64,000 bases of DNA, from positions 88,027 through 152,026 of the forward strand of contig NZ_PKUS01000011.1 in assembly GCF_002866825.1 (NCBI RefSeq), read 5' to 3'. The notes beneath the pieces are model-generated. The model had not been told where the DNA came from. It did no database searches and worked only from the letters and a program-made list of their open reading frames with translations. Position numbers and translations under genes: made by a program. Each line of letters starts with the position of its first letter. Positions within the stretch are counted from its first letter, which is position 1. Below are positions 8,719-17,173 of the stretch, in pieces. The stretch comes from Pseudohalioglobus lutimaris. GTDB taxonomy: Bacteria; Pseudomonadota; Gammaproteobacteria; Pseudomonadales; Halieaceae.

Positions 8719-9558
8719 CTACAGGGTGTGATTGAGCCAGGTATCGATAGCTTCAACCGCGCCATCAGGCTGTTTCGCCCACCCGCTATGTCCGAGAAAC
8801 TCTCCCTGCTGCTGCTCGCCAAGATGCGTGCGTTCAATTGACGCATTGCAGAATGGCGAGAGGGCGCGTTCCACAGCGGCCGCTGTGCTGAACTGGTCTT
8901 TTTCGAAGCTAAGGGAAATGACCGGGCCCGCGTAGTCGACGAGCGCATCTGTCAGTCCCTTGTGGCTGTCGAAATCGAATTCGCCACTGATTGCCCACTG
9001 TCTCCATTGCATCATCATCGCGATGGATTCTTTTTCCCCAAAACCGATGAGGTGACCTGGGTAGTAGCCCGGGAAAACTGCGAACAGCGGTATGAGCCTG
9101 CACAATAGCTGAAGCATCCGTTTTTGCTTGCCGCTGTAGTCACCGATAAAAGGGAATGCGCAGGCCAGATGAACCACACCGTGTATCTCACCCGGGTGCT
9201 GCCCCGTATAGAGAGTCGACAAGTGTCCCCCCAGGCTGTGCCCGCCGATCAGGCGAGGTTTATTCTCTACCTGCTCTTGCAGCCATTGCATAACAGCCGG
9301 GATATCTTGTTCTAGTGTTTCAGTAAAAGAATAATGACTATTGTAGCCGGGCTGGAGTTTGCTAAGGCCGTGCCCGCGCTGCTCCATAATCGCGGTAGAG
9401 CAGCCTCGCGTCGAGAGTCCCGCCGCAAGAGGGCGGTAGAGCTTGGCCTGAATACCCAGCGCTGGCTGTAACAGCAGGGTTGCCCTGGGTGTCTGCGCGG
9501 GAGACCAGTAAATGGGAATGCTGGTGCCATCTTTAGCAGTGATATGACGTGTTTCCAT
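8719..9558 (-). CDS. Alpha/beta hydrolase
   Basis: 279-residue hydrolase of the serine aminopeptidase/lysophospholipase-like clade. It has the nucleophile elbow GHSLGG (106-111, Ser108), an oxyanion region near LLLQPALGI, a likely acid in SFEKDQF and a likely catalytic His in LGHSGW. No signal peptide, so cytosolic. It converges with the SLC13 gene (4 bp between stops) and diverges from the SnoaL-like gene. Substrate not predictable; an ester or lipid is likely from the family and the neighbours. Confidence 0.82.
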   Translation of the reverse strand: METRHITAKDGTSIPIYWSPAQTPRATLLLQPALGIQAKLYRPLAAGLSTRGCSTAIMEQRGHGLSKLQPGYNSHYSFTETLEQDIPAVMQWLQEQVENKPRLIGGHSLGGHLSTLYTGQHPGEIHGVVHLACAFPFIGDYSGKQKRMLQLLCRLIPLFAVFPGYYPGHLIGFGEKESIAMMMQWRQWAISGEFDFDSHKGLTDALVDYAGPVISLSFEKDQFSTAAAVERALSPFCNASIERTHLGEQQQGEFLGHSGWAKQPDGAVEAIDTWLNHTL

Positions 9559-9700
9559 TAGCGCTTTATATCACATAGTTGCACTGATCAGGGTTTCGCG
9601 GGCGGTGGCTGCAAAAATCGCTCATTATTAACGCAGCAGTCGTTGACCACCGGAGTAGGAGAACCTTAAGCTCATGGTTTTGTAACCCACGGAAACCTGA

Positions 9701-10342
9701 ATGTCACAAAAGGAACTGCTTGCAAGGATTGATCGGCTCGAAGCCCTCGATGAGATACGCCAGTTACCGGCCAAGTACGCGCTGTCGCTGGACATGCGTG
9801 ACCTGGACTCACACGTTAACCTGTTCGCACCTGATATCCGCGTTAGCCGTGACAAGGTCGGCAGAGCGCACCTGAAGCGCTGGCTGGACGACACCCTGCG
9901 GCTGCAGTTTACCGGCACCTCTCATCACACCGGTAATCACATTATCGAGTTTGATGACGTCGATCATGCGCATGGTGTTGTGTACAGCAAGAATGAGCAT
10001 GAAACACCCTGCGCAGATGGCAGCATCGAGTGGGTCATTATGCAGATGGTGTACTGGGATAATTATGAGCGAGTGGAAGGGCGCTGGTACTTTCGCCGCA
10101 GGTTACCCTGTTACTGGTACGCGACGGACCTCAATAAACCGCCCGTTGGCGATAACAAGATGCGCTGGCCTGATCGCGAGCCCTATGCCGGGGCGTTCCA
10201 CGACCTCTGGCCTTCCTGGGAATCCTTCTGGGACAATCCACCAGATGCTGACGAGCCAGAAGTGGCGGCACCAGCACCGCTGGACCAATTTCTTTCAACC
10301 ATGCGCGGCGATGCCGGCGAACCAAAAATCAGGGTACGTTGA
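9701..10342 (+). CDS. SnoaL-like (NTF2-fold) protein
   Basis: 213 residues. The first 150 or so read as a SnoaL-like/NTF2-fold domain: an N-terminal helix with DRLEALDEIRQLPAKYALSLD, a DMRDLDSHVNLFAPD segment, an internal HHTGNHIIEF strand and a WYFRRR strand. Family members include polyketide cyclases, steroid isomerase-like enzymes and hydroxylase small-subunit-like proteins. The C-terminal tail of about 60 residues is Trp/Pro-rich and charged. It starts a three-gene run with the Old Yellow Enzyme (3 bp gap) and an epimerase, suggesting one pathway. The reaction cannot be assigned from sequence. Confidence 0.75.
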   Translation: MSQKELLARIDRLEALDEIRQLPAKYALSLDMRDLDSHVNLFAPDIRVSRDKVGRAHLKRWLDDTLRLQFTGTSHHTGNHIIEFDDVDHAHGVVYSKNEHETPCADGSIEWVIMQMVYWDNYERVEGRWYFRRRLPCYWYATDLNKPPVGDNKMRWPDREPYAGAFHDLWPSWESFWDNPPDADEPEVAAPAPLDQFLSTMRGDAGEPKIRVR

Positions 10343-10345
10343 ACC

Positions 10346-11407
10346 ATGAGCACTGACCTATTTACACCTCTGGCCCTGGGCCAGTTGCAACTGAGCAATC
10401 GCATTGTTATGGCGCCTATGACACGCAGTCGTGCTGGCGCCAACGGCATGCCCAACGACCTGATGCTGGAGTATTACCGACAGCGCGCCGGGGCGGGCAT
10501 GATCGTGTCTGAAGGTATTGCGCCCAGCGCGGCAGGGCTTGGTTATTGTCGCACGCCAGGTATCTATACAGCAGAGCAGGTCGCCCAGTGGCGGCGCATC
10601 ACGGATGCTGTGCATGCTGAAGGAGGGACTATTGTTGCCCAGATCATGCATGTAGGTCGCGTTTCCAATGCCCTGAACAAGCCCGATGGGGCAGGGACGG
10701 TCGCGCCATCCGCTATTCAGGCAGCCGGCGAAATCTATACTGACCAGTCCGGAATGCAACCACATGATTGCCCCGTGGCACTGAGTTCGGAGGAGGTTGC
10801 TGCGGTGATTGAGGAGTATCGACAGGCAACGGTAAATGCCGTCGAGGCTGGTTTTGATGGGGTAGAGCTGCACTGTACAAGCGGCTATCTACCCGCACAG
10901 TTTCTTTCCACCGGCACCAACCAGCGCACCGACAATTATGGCGGCACGGTAGAAAACCGCTGCCGTTTCGTGCTGGAAACGCTGAGTGCCATGGCATCAG
11001 TTTCCGGTGCAGGCCGCGTCGGAATGCGTATCTGCCCGGCTAACCCGTTCAATGACCTCCACGATGATAATCCGCAGGAAACCTTTGAACACCTGCTCGC
11101 GCAGGCCCAGGGGCTGGGTCTTGGGTACCTGCACGTCATCCGTCTGCCCGGCGGCCGGGTAGACAACCTGGAACTGGGTCGACGCTTCTTTGGCGACCGA
11201 TTGATTGGGAATGATAGTTACAGCTTTGAGGAAGCGGAAGAGGCTGTAGCTAAAGGAGAACTGAGCGCGGTTTCCTTCGGCCGCCACTTCATCGCGAATC
11301 CCGATCTTCCGGCGCGCTGGCGCAGTGGCGACGCCCTGTCGCGTTTTGATCCCGCCACTCTCTACACACCCGGTGAAAAGGGCTATATCGACTACAGTAA
11401 TGCCTGA
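10346..11407 (+). CDS. Old Yellow Enzyme-type alkene reductase
   Basis: 353-residue FMN-dependent TIM barrel of the NemA/OYE family, reducing activated C=C bonds (enones, enals, nitro-olefins) with NAD(P)H. Visible motifs are RIVMAPMTRSRA (19-30), the TNQRTDNYGGTVENRCRF stretch (191-208) and FGRHFIANPDLP near the C-terminus. At the substrate-anchoring His-x-x-Asn/His position it reads HCTSGY (176-181): His176 and the proton-donor Tyr181 are kept, but the second ligand is Ser179. It lies between the SnoaL-like gene and the epimerase in one apparent operon. Confidence 0.92.
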   Translation: MSTDLFTPLALGQLQLSNRIVMAPMTRSRAGANGMPNDLMLEYYRQRAGAGMIVSEGIAPSAAGLGYCRTPGIYTAEQVAQWRRITDAVHAEGGTIVAQIMHVGRVSNALNKPDGAGTVAPSAIQAAGEIYTDQSGMQPHDCPVALSSEEVAAVIEEYRQATVNAVEAGFDGVELHCTSGYLPAQFLSTGTNQRTDNYGGTVENRCRFVLETLSAMASVSGAGRVGMRICPANPFNDLHDDNPQETFEHLLAQAQGLGLGYLHVIRLPGGRVDNLELGRRFFGDRLIGNDSYSFEEAEEAVAKGELSAVSFGRHFIANPDLPARWRSGDALSRFDPATLYTPGEKGYIDYSNA

Positions 11408-11431
11408 AATCACCAGGACGAGCAGATAACG

Positions 11432-12364
11432 ATGCCCGTACAGCCCGTTGACCTGGCCGGTTGCAAACTGCTTGTTACCGGGCCCACCGGACAGGTGGCG
11501 ATGCCAGTCGTTGAGCATTTCGCCAGGGTGGCTGACGTCTATGCCTTGGCTCGATTCAGCAAGCAGGAAGACCGTGATCGCATAGCGTCGATGGGGGCGA
11601 AGGTGATCGCAGCTGATTTATCCAGGCCCGATACCCTGGCCGCGATCCCTGACGATATAGATTACGTGCTGAATTTTGCGGTGGTCAAGAGTGGTGACTT
11701 TGAGTATGACCTCGCCGCCAATGGGGAGGGCGTGGGTAACCTGATGATGCGCTGTCCGCGCGCCAAAGGCTTCGTCCACTTCTCATCGACCGCGGTTTAT
11801 GAATATGCCGGTCAGGAGCCTCGTAAGGAAAACTCGCCACTGGGTGATAATCATCGAGTCATGTTCCCGACCTATAGTATTTCCAAAATTGCCGCGGAGA
11901 CAGTGTGTCGGTTTGTCGCCCATCAGCAGGGGATTCCCACGACAATCGCCCGGCTCAGCGTCCCCTATGGCGACAATGGTGGCTGGATGTACTTCCACAT
12001 GTTGATGATGCAACAGGGCATTCCCATCGAGGTCCATCCGGATGCGCCCAATTACTATAATCCTCTGCACGTAGACGATTACATTGCCAAAATTCCCTAC
12101 CTGCTCGGCGCCGCCAGTGAAGAGGTAACAACGATGAATTTCGGCGGCTCGCAGAAGGTGAGTATAGAAGAGTGGTGTGCCTACATCGGCGAATTGACCG
12201 GTCTCGAGGCCAGCTTCAGCGCGAACCCCAGGGCTTTTGGCAGCCTTGCAATCGACACCACGAAAATGGAAGAGTTGATTGGACCCACTTCAGTTGATTG
12301 GCGCGATGGTATCCTGCGTCAATTACAAAGCCTGGCGCCAGGGGTATTACGCGCTGCCAGCTAG
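11432..12364 (+). CDS. NAD-dependent epimerase/dehydratase (extended SDR)
   Basis: 310-residue extended SDR. The Rossmann glycine motif is TGPTGQVA near residue 17, the catalytic pair sits in YSISK, and the Ser is in HFSSTAVYE. A conserved downstream HVDDYI segment marks the epimerase subfamily. It is the last gene of the SnoaL-OYE-epimerase run and converges on a minus-strand SDR. The nucleotide-sugar epimerase family also includes many terpenoid, steroid and aldehyde reductases. With an ene-reductase next door, a ketone/alcohol substrate is more likely than a sugar, by inference. Confidence 0.82.
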   Translation: MPVQPVDLAGCKLLVTGPTGQVAMPVVEHFARVADVYALARFSKQEDRDRIASMGAKVIAADLSRPDTLAAIPDDIDYVLNFAVVKSGDFEYDLAANGEGVGNLMMRCPRAKGFVHFSSTAVYEYAGQEPRKENSPLGDNHRVMFPTYSISKIAAETVCRFVAHQQGIPTTIARLSVPYGDNGGWMYFHMLMMQQGIPIEVHPDAPNYYNPLHVDDYIAKIPYLLGAASEEVTTMNFGGSQKVSIEEWCAYIGELTGLEASFSANPRAFGSLAIDTTKMEELIGPTSVDWRDGILRQLQSLAPGVLRAAS

Positions 12365-12413
12365 ACCAGCGAGGGTGTTTGCTGGCAGCTGGCGCTGTTT
12401 TCCCTCCAGGCGG

Positions 12414-13172
12414 CTACTTGACGGCGCCACCACCGTCAACGGAAAGGATCTGACCTGTAATGAATGAGGCGCGGTCGCTGCACAGAAAAACCACGGCCTC
12501 GGCAATTTCTTCCGGCTCACCCAGGCGGTTCATCGCCGCCGCGCGCTTCAAGCCCTCGGCGATCTGCGGCTGGTCCTCAAAGTACTGCTCCAGGCCCGGT
12601 GTGCGGATCACCCCTGGTGAGACGGCGTTGATGCGAATGCCCTGGGGACCATATTCCGCCGCGGAGCTCTTGGTCAGCAGGTTGACGCCGCTTTTCGCTG
12701 CCGCATAGGCGGTATTGAAGGCCTGCCCCCGCAATGAGGCGTTGGAGGAGATATTGACGATTGCACCGCCGCCCTGGGCAAGCATCGCGGGAATTTCGTA
12801 CTTCATGCACAGCCAGGTATTAGTGAGACACATTGCCAGGGTCTGGTCAAAAATCTCTCTGGTGTATTCATGAATCGGGCCCGAGCCCTTGCTGAGTGCG
12901 GCGCTGTTGCAGGCAATGTCCAGTTTTCCGCAGTTTTTCAGCGCAGTATCGACCATTGCTTTGACGGACTCCTCGTCACTGACGTCGCCATAAGCAAAGC
13001 TTGCCTGGCCGCCCTGGTCGAGAATCAGTTGTACAGTCTCTTCGCCCGCCTCACGGTTGAAGTCGGCGACAACCACTGACGCGCCCTCGGCGGCAAAGCG
13101 CTGGGCAATGGCCCGGCCTATGCCCTGTCCGGCACCGGTGACAATGCCCGATTTATTTTCCAGTAACAGCAT
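12414..13172 (-). CDS. SDR-family oxidoreductase
   Basis: Classical SDR of 252 residues with TGAGQGIG (12-19), Ser143 in NISSNAS, the YxxxK pair at 156/160 (YAAAK) and the C-terminal GQILSVDGG typical of FabG-like dehydrogenases. Asp at the end of beta-2 (VVVADFNR) suggests NAD preference. Two ATGs lie 6 nt apart; the GGAG site is correctly spaced only for the second, so 13172 is chosen, although the first would give an ATGA overlap with the upstream gene. It is probably co-transcribed with the upstream membrane protein. Substrate unknown. Confidence 0.85.
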   Translation of the reverse strand: MLLLENKSGIVTGAGQGIGRAIAQRFAAEGASVVVADFNREAGEETVQLILDQGGQASFAYGDVSDEESVKAMVDTALKNCGKLDIACNSAALSKGSGPIHEYTREIFDQTLAMCLTNTWLCMKYEIPAMLAQGGGAIVNISSNASLRGQAFNTAYAAAKSGVNLLTKSSAAEYGPQGIRINAVSPGVIRTPGLEQYFEDQPQIAEGLKRAAAMNRLGEPEEIAEAVVFLCSDRASFITGQILSVDGGGAVK

Positions 13173-13174
13173 TT

Positions 13175-13684
13175 TCATTCTCCGTTTGTTGAGGGCAGTG
13201 GGCGCAGGGCGACCATCACCATAGGTACGACCAGAACAGCGGCCATGGCACCGGCCCAGAGGCCTTTGAAAAGAGAGTAGTTTAGTGGATTTACCTGTTC
13301 TATGCCGAACAGGTAGAAGCCCGCCAGGGTAAGCGGGGCGATCAGCAGGCAGCCGATCAATCCAAATAGTAAAGCGCTCTTGAAGACAGAGTAGGGGAAA
13401 CGGTCGGCCAGGCGCTGCAGTGGTGACTGTGGTCCGAGATCTATGCTCTGCAAGCGGCCTTTCCTCAACTTGCTGCGCTGCAGGGGTATCACGATCAACG
13501 CTACAATGAAGGGCAGTAACAGTGCGGTAGCGATGATGTCTATGGCAAAGCTGTGCTCGCCCCCCCACTGCAGAGCAGGCCCGGAACGCAGCAGGAGCCA
13601 GGCGATCAGCCCATTGAATACAGCATTTGACACGCCACCGATCAGTGCTTCATGGCGCAGGTGGTGCCCAGCGGGAGCGTTCAT
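13175..13684 (-). CDS. Conserved four-helix membrane protein, function unknown
   Basis: 169 residues with four hydrophobic helices (about 18-35, 48-66, 100-122 and 138-160) and a cytosolic loop rich in Arg/Lys around residues 67-80. There is no catalytic motif I recognise. It sits immediately upstream of an SDR (touching or overlapping reading frames) and diverges from the AraC regulator, so both may be regulated together. I cannot assign a function. Confidence 0.7.
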   Translation of the reverse strand: MNAPAGHHLRHEALIGGVSNAVFNGLIAWLLLRSGPALQWGGEHSFAIDIIATALLLPFIVALIVIPLQRSKLRKGRLQSIDLGPQSPLQRLADRFPYSVFKSALLFGLIGCLLIAPLTLAGFYLFGIEQVNPLNYSLFKGLWAGAMAAVLVVPMVMVALRPLPSTNGE

Positions 13685-13792
13685 GGCTGCTGATTCCTCG
13701 CTTGTTCAATTATCCCATTATGATAGTCTGCAAGACGGGTGGGGCAAGGTCTCCACCGATCATATTTATAAACATAATCAATCGCGGTCTGC

Positions 13793-14878
13793 ATGAAAGA
13801 AGTTACCGTTCCGGCGAGAAAGTTTCTCCGTTTGCTGGATTACCTGCAACATCTCGGGTTGGACGCGGACGCCATTGCCGCTTGCGTAGGCCTCTCTATC
13901 AGCCGTGTCGAGGCTCTTGACCCGGGCGATCCGTTGTCTGGCAGGCAGTACTCCGCGCTCTATAAAGAAGCGGTCACACAGATGCAGACCCTGAAGCAGC
14001 CGCTGCCCTGGGGTGCGGGTGTCGGCAGTGAGGCCTTCGCCCTGATGTGCCATTGCATGATCAGTGAACGTACACTGGGCGAAGCGCTCACCATGGCGTC
14101 CCGATTCGAAAAAATGCTTTACCCGATGATAGGTCACCGGGTGGCTATTGATGTGCATGGCGAAGAAGCGCGCCTCTCCTACCAGATCAAGTTTACCGAA
14201 CGCGGAGCCGCGCTGGCGCCCGAACACTGGGATCGCGCCGACTACCAGGACACCGTGGCCAAGGCTTCAGGGTTGCTGGTCTGGCGCGCACTTTGCGGCT
14301 GGTTTGTTGGCGAATGCCTGGAGGTGACTCAGGTCGAGGTGGCGGCACCGTTCGTCAATAGCGCTTATCACGACAGCATGACCGCGAAGTTTGGCGCTCC
14401 CGTTGAGTTTGATACGGCGGAAAACCAGTTTCGCTTCCCCGCAGCGCAGTTGACGCGCCGTATAGTGCATACCACCGAGTCATTGTGCGAGTTCCTGGAT
14501 AATTCGGTGTACCAGCTTATTCTGATCGACCGTGAGCCATCGAGCACCAGTGCAGCGATCAAGTCGCTGATCAGCATTGACCTGGCCACAGGTCTACCCT
14601 CGTTTACCGATGTGGCGCGCCAACTGCACATGTCCGAATCAAGCCTGCGCCGACGCCTGCAGCACGAGTCAACGACCTATCAGCAGTTAAAGGACGAGGT
14701 TCGATGTCAGGTAGCCGTGGACAAATTGCTCAATGAAGATACCAAGGTCGCAGAATTATCCGACTACCTGGGTTTTACAGAGCCCAGCTCGTTCGTGCGT
14801 TCTTTCAAGAACTGGACGGGAGAAACGCCCCGTAGTTACCGCGACAAAATTCAGTCGCTGGGTGGTGGTCAATCCTGA
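13793..14878 (+). CDS. AraC-family regulator, OruR/ArgR-type N-domain
   Basis: 361 residues. The N-terminal domain is the arabinose-binding-like type found in OruR-like regulators (LDYLQHLGLDADAIA near residue 14). The C-terminal double HTH covers about 265-355, with FTDVARQLHMSESSLRRRL and AELSDYLGFTEPSSFVRSFKNW as its two recognition regions. Regulators of this subgroup often sit beside dehydrogenases for hydrophobic carbon sources. It diverges from the membrane protein/SDR pair and precedes another SDR on the same strand, so either may be its target. The ribosome binding site is weak. Confidence 0.9.
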   Translation: MKEVTVPARKFLRLLDYLQHLGLDADAIAACVGLSISRVEALDPGDPLSGRQYSALYKEAVTQMQTLKQPLPWGAGVGSEAFALMCHCMISERTLGEALTMASRFEKMLYPMIGHRVAIDVHGEEARLSYQIKFTERGAALAPEHWDRADYQDTVAKASGLLVWRALCGWFVGECLEVTQVEVAAPFVNSAYHDSMTAKFGAPVEFDTAENQFRFPAAQLTRRIVHTTESLCEFLDNSVYQLILIDREPSSTSAAIKSLISIDLATGLPSFTDVARQLHMSESSLRRRLQHESTTYQQLKDEVRCQVAVDKLLNEDTKVAELSDYLGFTEPSSFVRSFKNWTGETPRSYRDKIQSLGGGQS

Positions 14879-14980
14879 GCGCAAATGTCAGCGGATTAGA
14901 TCAGGCTGGTTTATTCCAATGCGCATCGTATAAACGATAATACTTGCCGTGTTCATGTCGCAGTCACAAGGAGCAGAATT

Positions 14981-15733
14981 ATGCTGTTAGAAGGAAAGGT
15001 CGCACTGGTAACCGGCGCAGGGCAGGGTGTCGGTCAGGGTATTGCCCTGGCACTGGCAGCGGAGGGTGCCAGGGTTGCCGTAACCGGACGGACTCTGGAG
15101 AAACTCGAAACCACCTGTGCGCTGATTCATGAGCGTGGCGGGGAAGCGTACCCGGTGCATTGCCAGGTCAAGTCACTGGCTTCGCTGGAGGAGTGCGTGG
15201 AGTCGGTAGTGGCGCATTTCGGCGGTTTGCAGATCCTGGTCAACAATGCGCAGGAGGTGCCGCTGGGTACCCTGCAGGATGTCACCGACGAGGCCTTCAC
15301 TGCTGGCTTCGAGTCGGGGCCTCTGGCGACCATGCGCATGATGAAGCTCTGCTACCCACACTTAAAGGGTGACGGTTGTATCGTTAACCTGGCCAGTGCT
15401 GCAGCCAAGCGCTGGGATATGAGCGGCTATGGCGCCTACGCGGCCACCAAGGAAGGCATCCGGTCACTGACGCGCGCAGCCGCCTGTGAGTGGGGCGGCG
15501 ACGGCATTCGCACCAATGTGATTATGCCTCATGCGACCTCGCCGGGATTGAAATGGTGGGTGGAAAACCGTCCCGAAGAGGCGGCCGAGTTCGTCGCCTC
15601 AATCCCGCAGCGCCGTATCGGCGACTGCGAAGAGGACATCGGGCGCTTCGTCGCCCTGCTGTGCAGTAGTGGCTCAGCCTATGTCAATGGGCAGACCATT
15701 GCCCTGGATGGCGGTCAGGCGTTTATTGGATAA
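14981..15733 (+). CDS. SDR-family oxidoreductase
   Basis: 250-residue classical SDR: TGAGQGVG (11-18), NNA at the end of beta-4, Ser in NLASAAA, YAATK catalytic pair and the C-terminal GQTIALDGG. Arg in VTGRTLEK after beta-2 suggests NADP preference. A strong AAGGAG site precedes the ATG. It is followed 11 bp later by an extended SDR, making a two-gene unit. An unusual IMPHATSP segment replaces the usual NxxxPG motif after beta-6. Substrate unknown. Confidence 0.87.
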   Translation: MLLEGKVALVTGAGQGVGQGIALALAAEGARVAVTGRTLEKLETTCALIHERGGEAYPVHCQVKSLASLEECVESVVAHFGGLQILVNNAQEVPLGTLQDVTDEAFTAGFESGPLATMRMMKLCYPHLKGDGCIVNLASAAAKRWDMSGYGAYAATKEGIRSLTRAAACEWGGDGIRTNVIMPHATSPGLKWWVENRPEEAAEFVASIPQRRIGDCEEDIGRFVALLCSSGSAYVNGQTIALDGGQAFIG

Positions 15734-15744
15734 AGGGTATGACT

Positions 15745-16752
15745 ATGCGGGTGATGGTGACAGGCGGAACGGGCTTCATTGGCTACCACACAGTGAAGGC
15801 GCTTCTGGATGCCGGTATTGAGGTGAGTTTGCTGGTTCGCAGCGAGGAGAAACTGACCAAGGTCTATGGTGAGGGCGTGGTACAGCACTTCACTTGTGGG
15901 GATATTGCCGACGCGGATTCAGTCAACGCGGCGATGCAGGGGTGTGATGCAGTGATTCACGTGGCGGCCCTGGTGTCCACTCAGGCTGCCGACGCGCAGC
16001 GGGTTTACCAGGTCAACCTGGAGGGTACGCGTAACGTCGTCGGGGGTGCTGTCGAAGCAGGCATGGAGCGGGTAATTCATGTGTCGAGTGTGACTGCGCT
16101 GTATGATCCTTCTGCTCGTATCCTTAATGAGGACTCACCCACCTCGCCAAAGCCGACAGGCTACGGTCGCTCCAAAGTGGCCTGCGAAAAGTATGTTCGT
16201 GCGCTACAGGAAAGGGGGGCGCCCGTTACCATCGTCTATCCCGCCTCGGTAATGGGCCCGGATGCCCCGGAACTTACTGAGCCGCATATTGGCTTGCAAA
16301 CTTACCTGGCACAGTTTGTCCCCTTGATGAGCTCCGGGAACCAGTATGTGGACGCCCGTGACATCGCCAGCGCGCATCTGCAGATACTGCAGGGCAAGGC
16401 TGCGAGCAATCGTTTTGTGCTGGGCGGTCATTACATCCCCTGGCGCGAGTTAGGTCCTTTGCTGCAACAAATGACCGGTCAACGCATCATCAAGGTGCCG
16501 GTATCAGGCGCTGCCATGCGTATGCTGGGCAGTATTACCGAACGAGTCTCGCCTTTGTTTAACCTGGATGTGCCGCTGACCCGGGAAGGGTTGAACTATG
16601 CCACGCGCTGGGTGCGCATGGACAATAGCCGGATCGAGAAGGAGTTGGGCTTCCAGTTCCGGCCGGTGGAGGAGACGCTCGCGGACACCATACGCTGGAT
16701 GTTTGAGGCGGGCTACCTTACGGCAAAGCAGGCAGGGAAGATCGCCGAGTAG
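15745..16752 (+). CDS. NAD-dependent epimerase / 3-beta-HSD-like extended SDR
   Basis: 335-residue extended SDR with VTGGTGFIGYHT as the nucleotide motif, the HVSSVTALYDP Ser region and the YGRSKVACEKY catalytic pair. Its closest recognisable group is the dihydroflavonol reductase/3-beta-hydroxysteroid dehydrogenase branch. An earlier in-frame ATG is 6 nt upstream, but AGGG is correctly spaced for this one. It is co-transcribed with the preceding SDR, which supports successive alcohol/ketone steps on one substrate. The substrate itself is inference only. Confidence 0.83.
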   Translation: MRVMVTGGTGFIGYHTVKALLDAGIEVSLLVRSEEKLTKVYGEGVVQHFTCGDIADADSVNAAMQGCDAVIHVAALVSTQAADAQRVYQVNLEGTRNVVGGAVEAGMERVIHVSSVTALYDPSARILNEDSPTSPKPTGYGRSKVACEKYVRALQERGAPVTIVYPASVMGPDAPELTEPHIGLQTYLAQFVPLMSSGNQYVDARDIASAHLQILQGKAASNRFVLGGHYIPWRELGPLLQQMTGQRIIKVPVSGAAMRMLGSITERVSPLFNLDVPLTREGLNYATRWVRMDNSRIEKELGFQFRPVEETLADTIRWMFEAGYLTAKQAGKIAE

Positions 16753-17173
16753 CGGGTATCGGGAGTGGTATATTCCTCCCGGGACTTCCCGTTTGAAAAA
16801 AAATGGCCTAAAATCACAAAACCGTGTCCCATATCAATACGTGGTTGCGGAAGGCTTGATGTACTATGTTTCGCGAGTACGTAAACTGGCAGTTGCTCCA
16901 GAGCCGTGTTAAAAACAAAGTATGCGGCCAGTAGAGTGGCCCCAACAGGGGGCATGTAGTGTTAAAACGGAGTTATGCTGTCCCATACAGCGCAACATAA
17001 GATGCCGCTAGACCTGCGTTTCAACCAGTACTGTTATGACAGATTTTGCCGGCGTATGGTCGGCTCCAGCAGGGCCGGAGAATAAATCGGCTCGCTCAAG
17101 CAACTAAAAAAAACAGCGGTCCAAGCCGCCTTGACTATCAAAACGCACCACTACACTCGCAGAGGGAAGTAAT
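16753..17173. other. Long intergenic region before the DUF1302 gene
   Basis: 421 bp without a credible gene; one short plus-strand frame overlaps the end of the SDR gene and has no start context. It holds small stems (CGGGAG/CTCCCG near 16760; GGCCA/TGGCC at 16926-16941) and an A-rich stretch before the DUF1302 ribosome site. TTGACT at 17131 with TACACT at 17152 is a possible promoter, but the 15-bp spacing and very short leader make it weak. The length suggests regulated expression of the downstream envelope genes. Confidence 0.45.

Noticed and set aside
16598..16912. Frame running from the SDR end into the intergenic gap
   Set aside because: Overlaps the real SDR gene in another frame; Arg-rich shadow composition and no ribosome site.
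17131..17157. TTGACT...TACACT promoter before DUF1302
   Set aside because: Spacing is 15 bp and the leader would be about 10 nt, so support is too weak to list as a feature.
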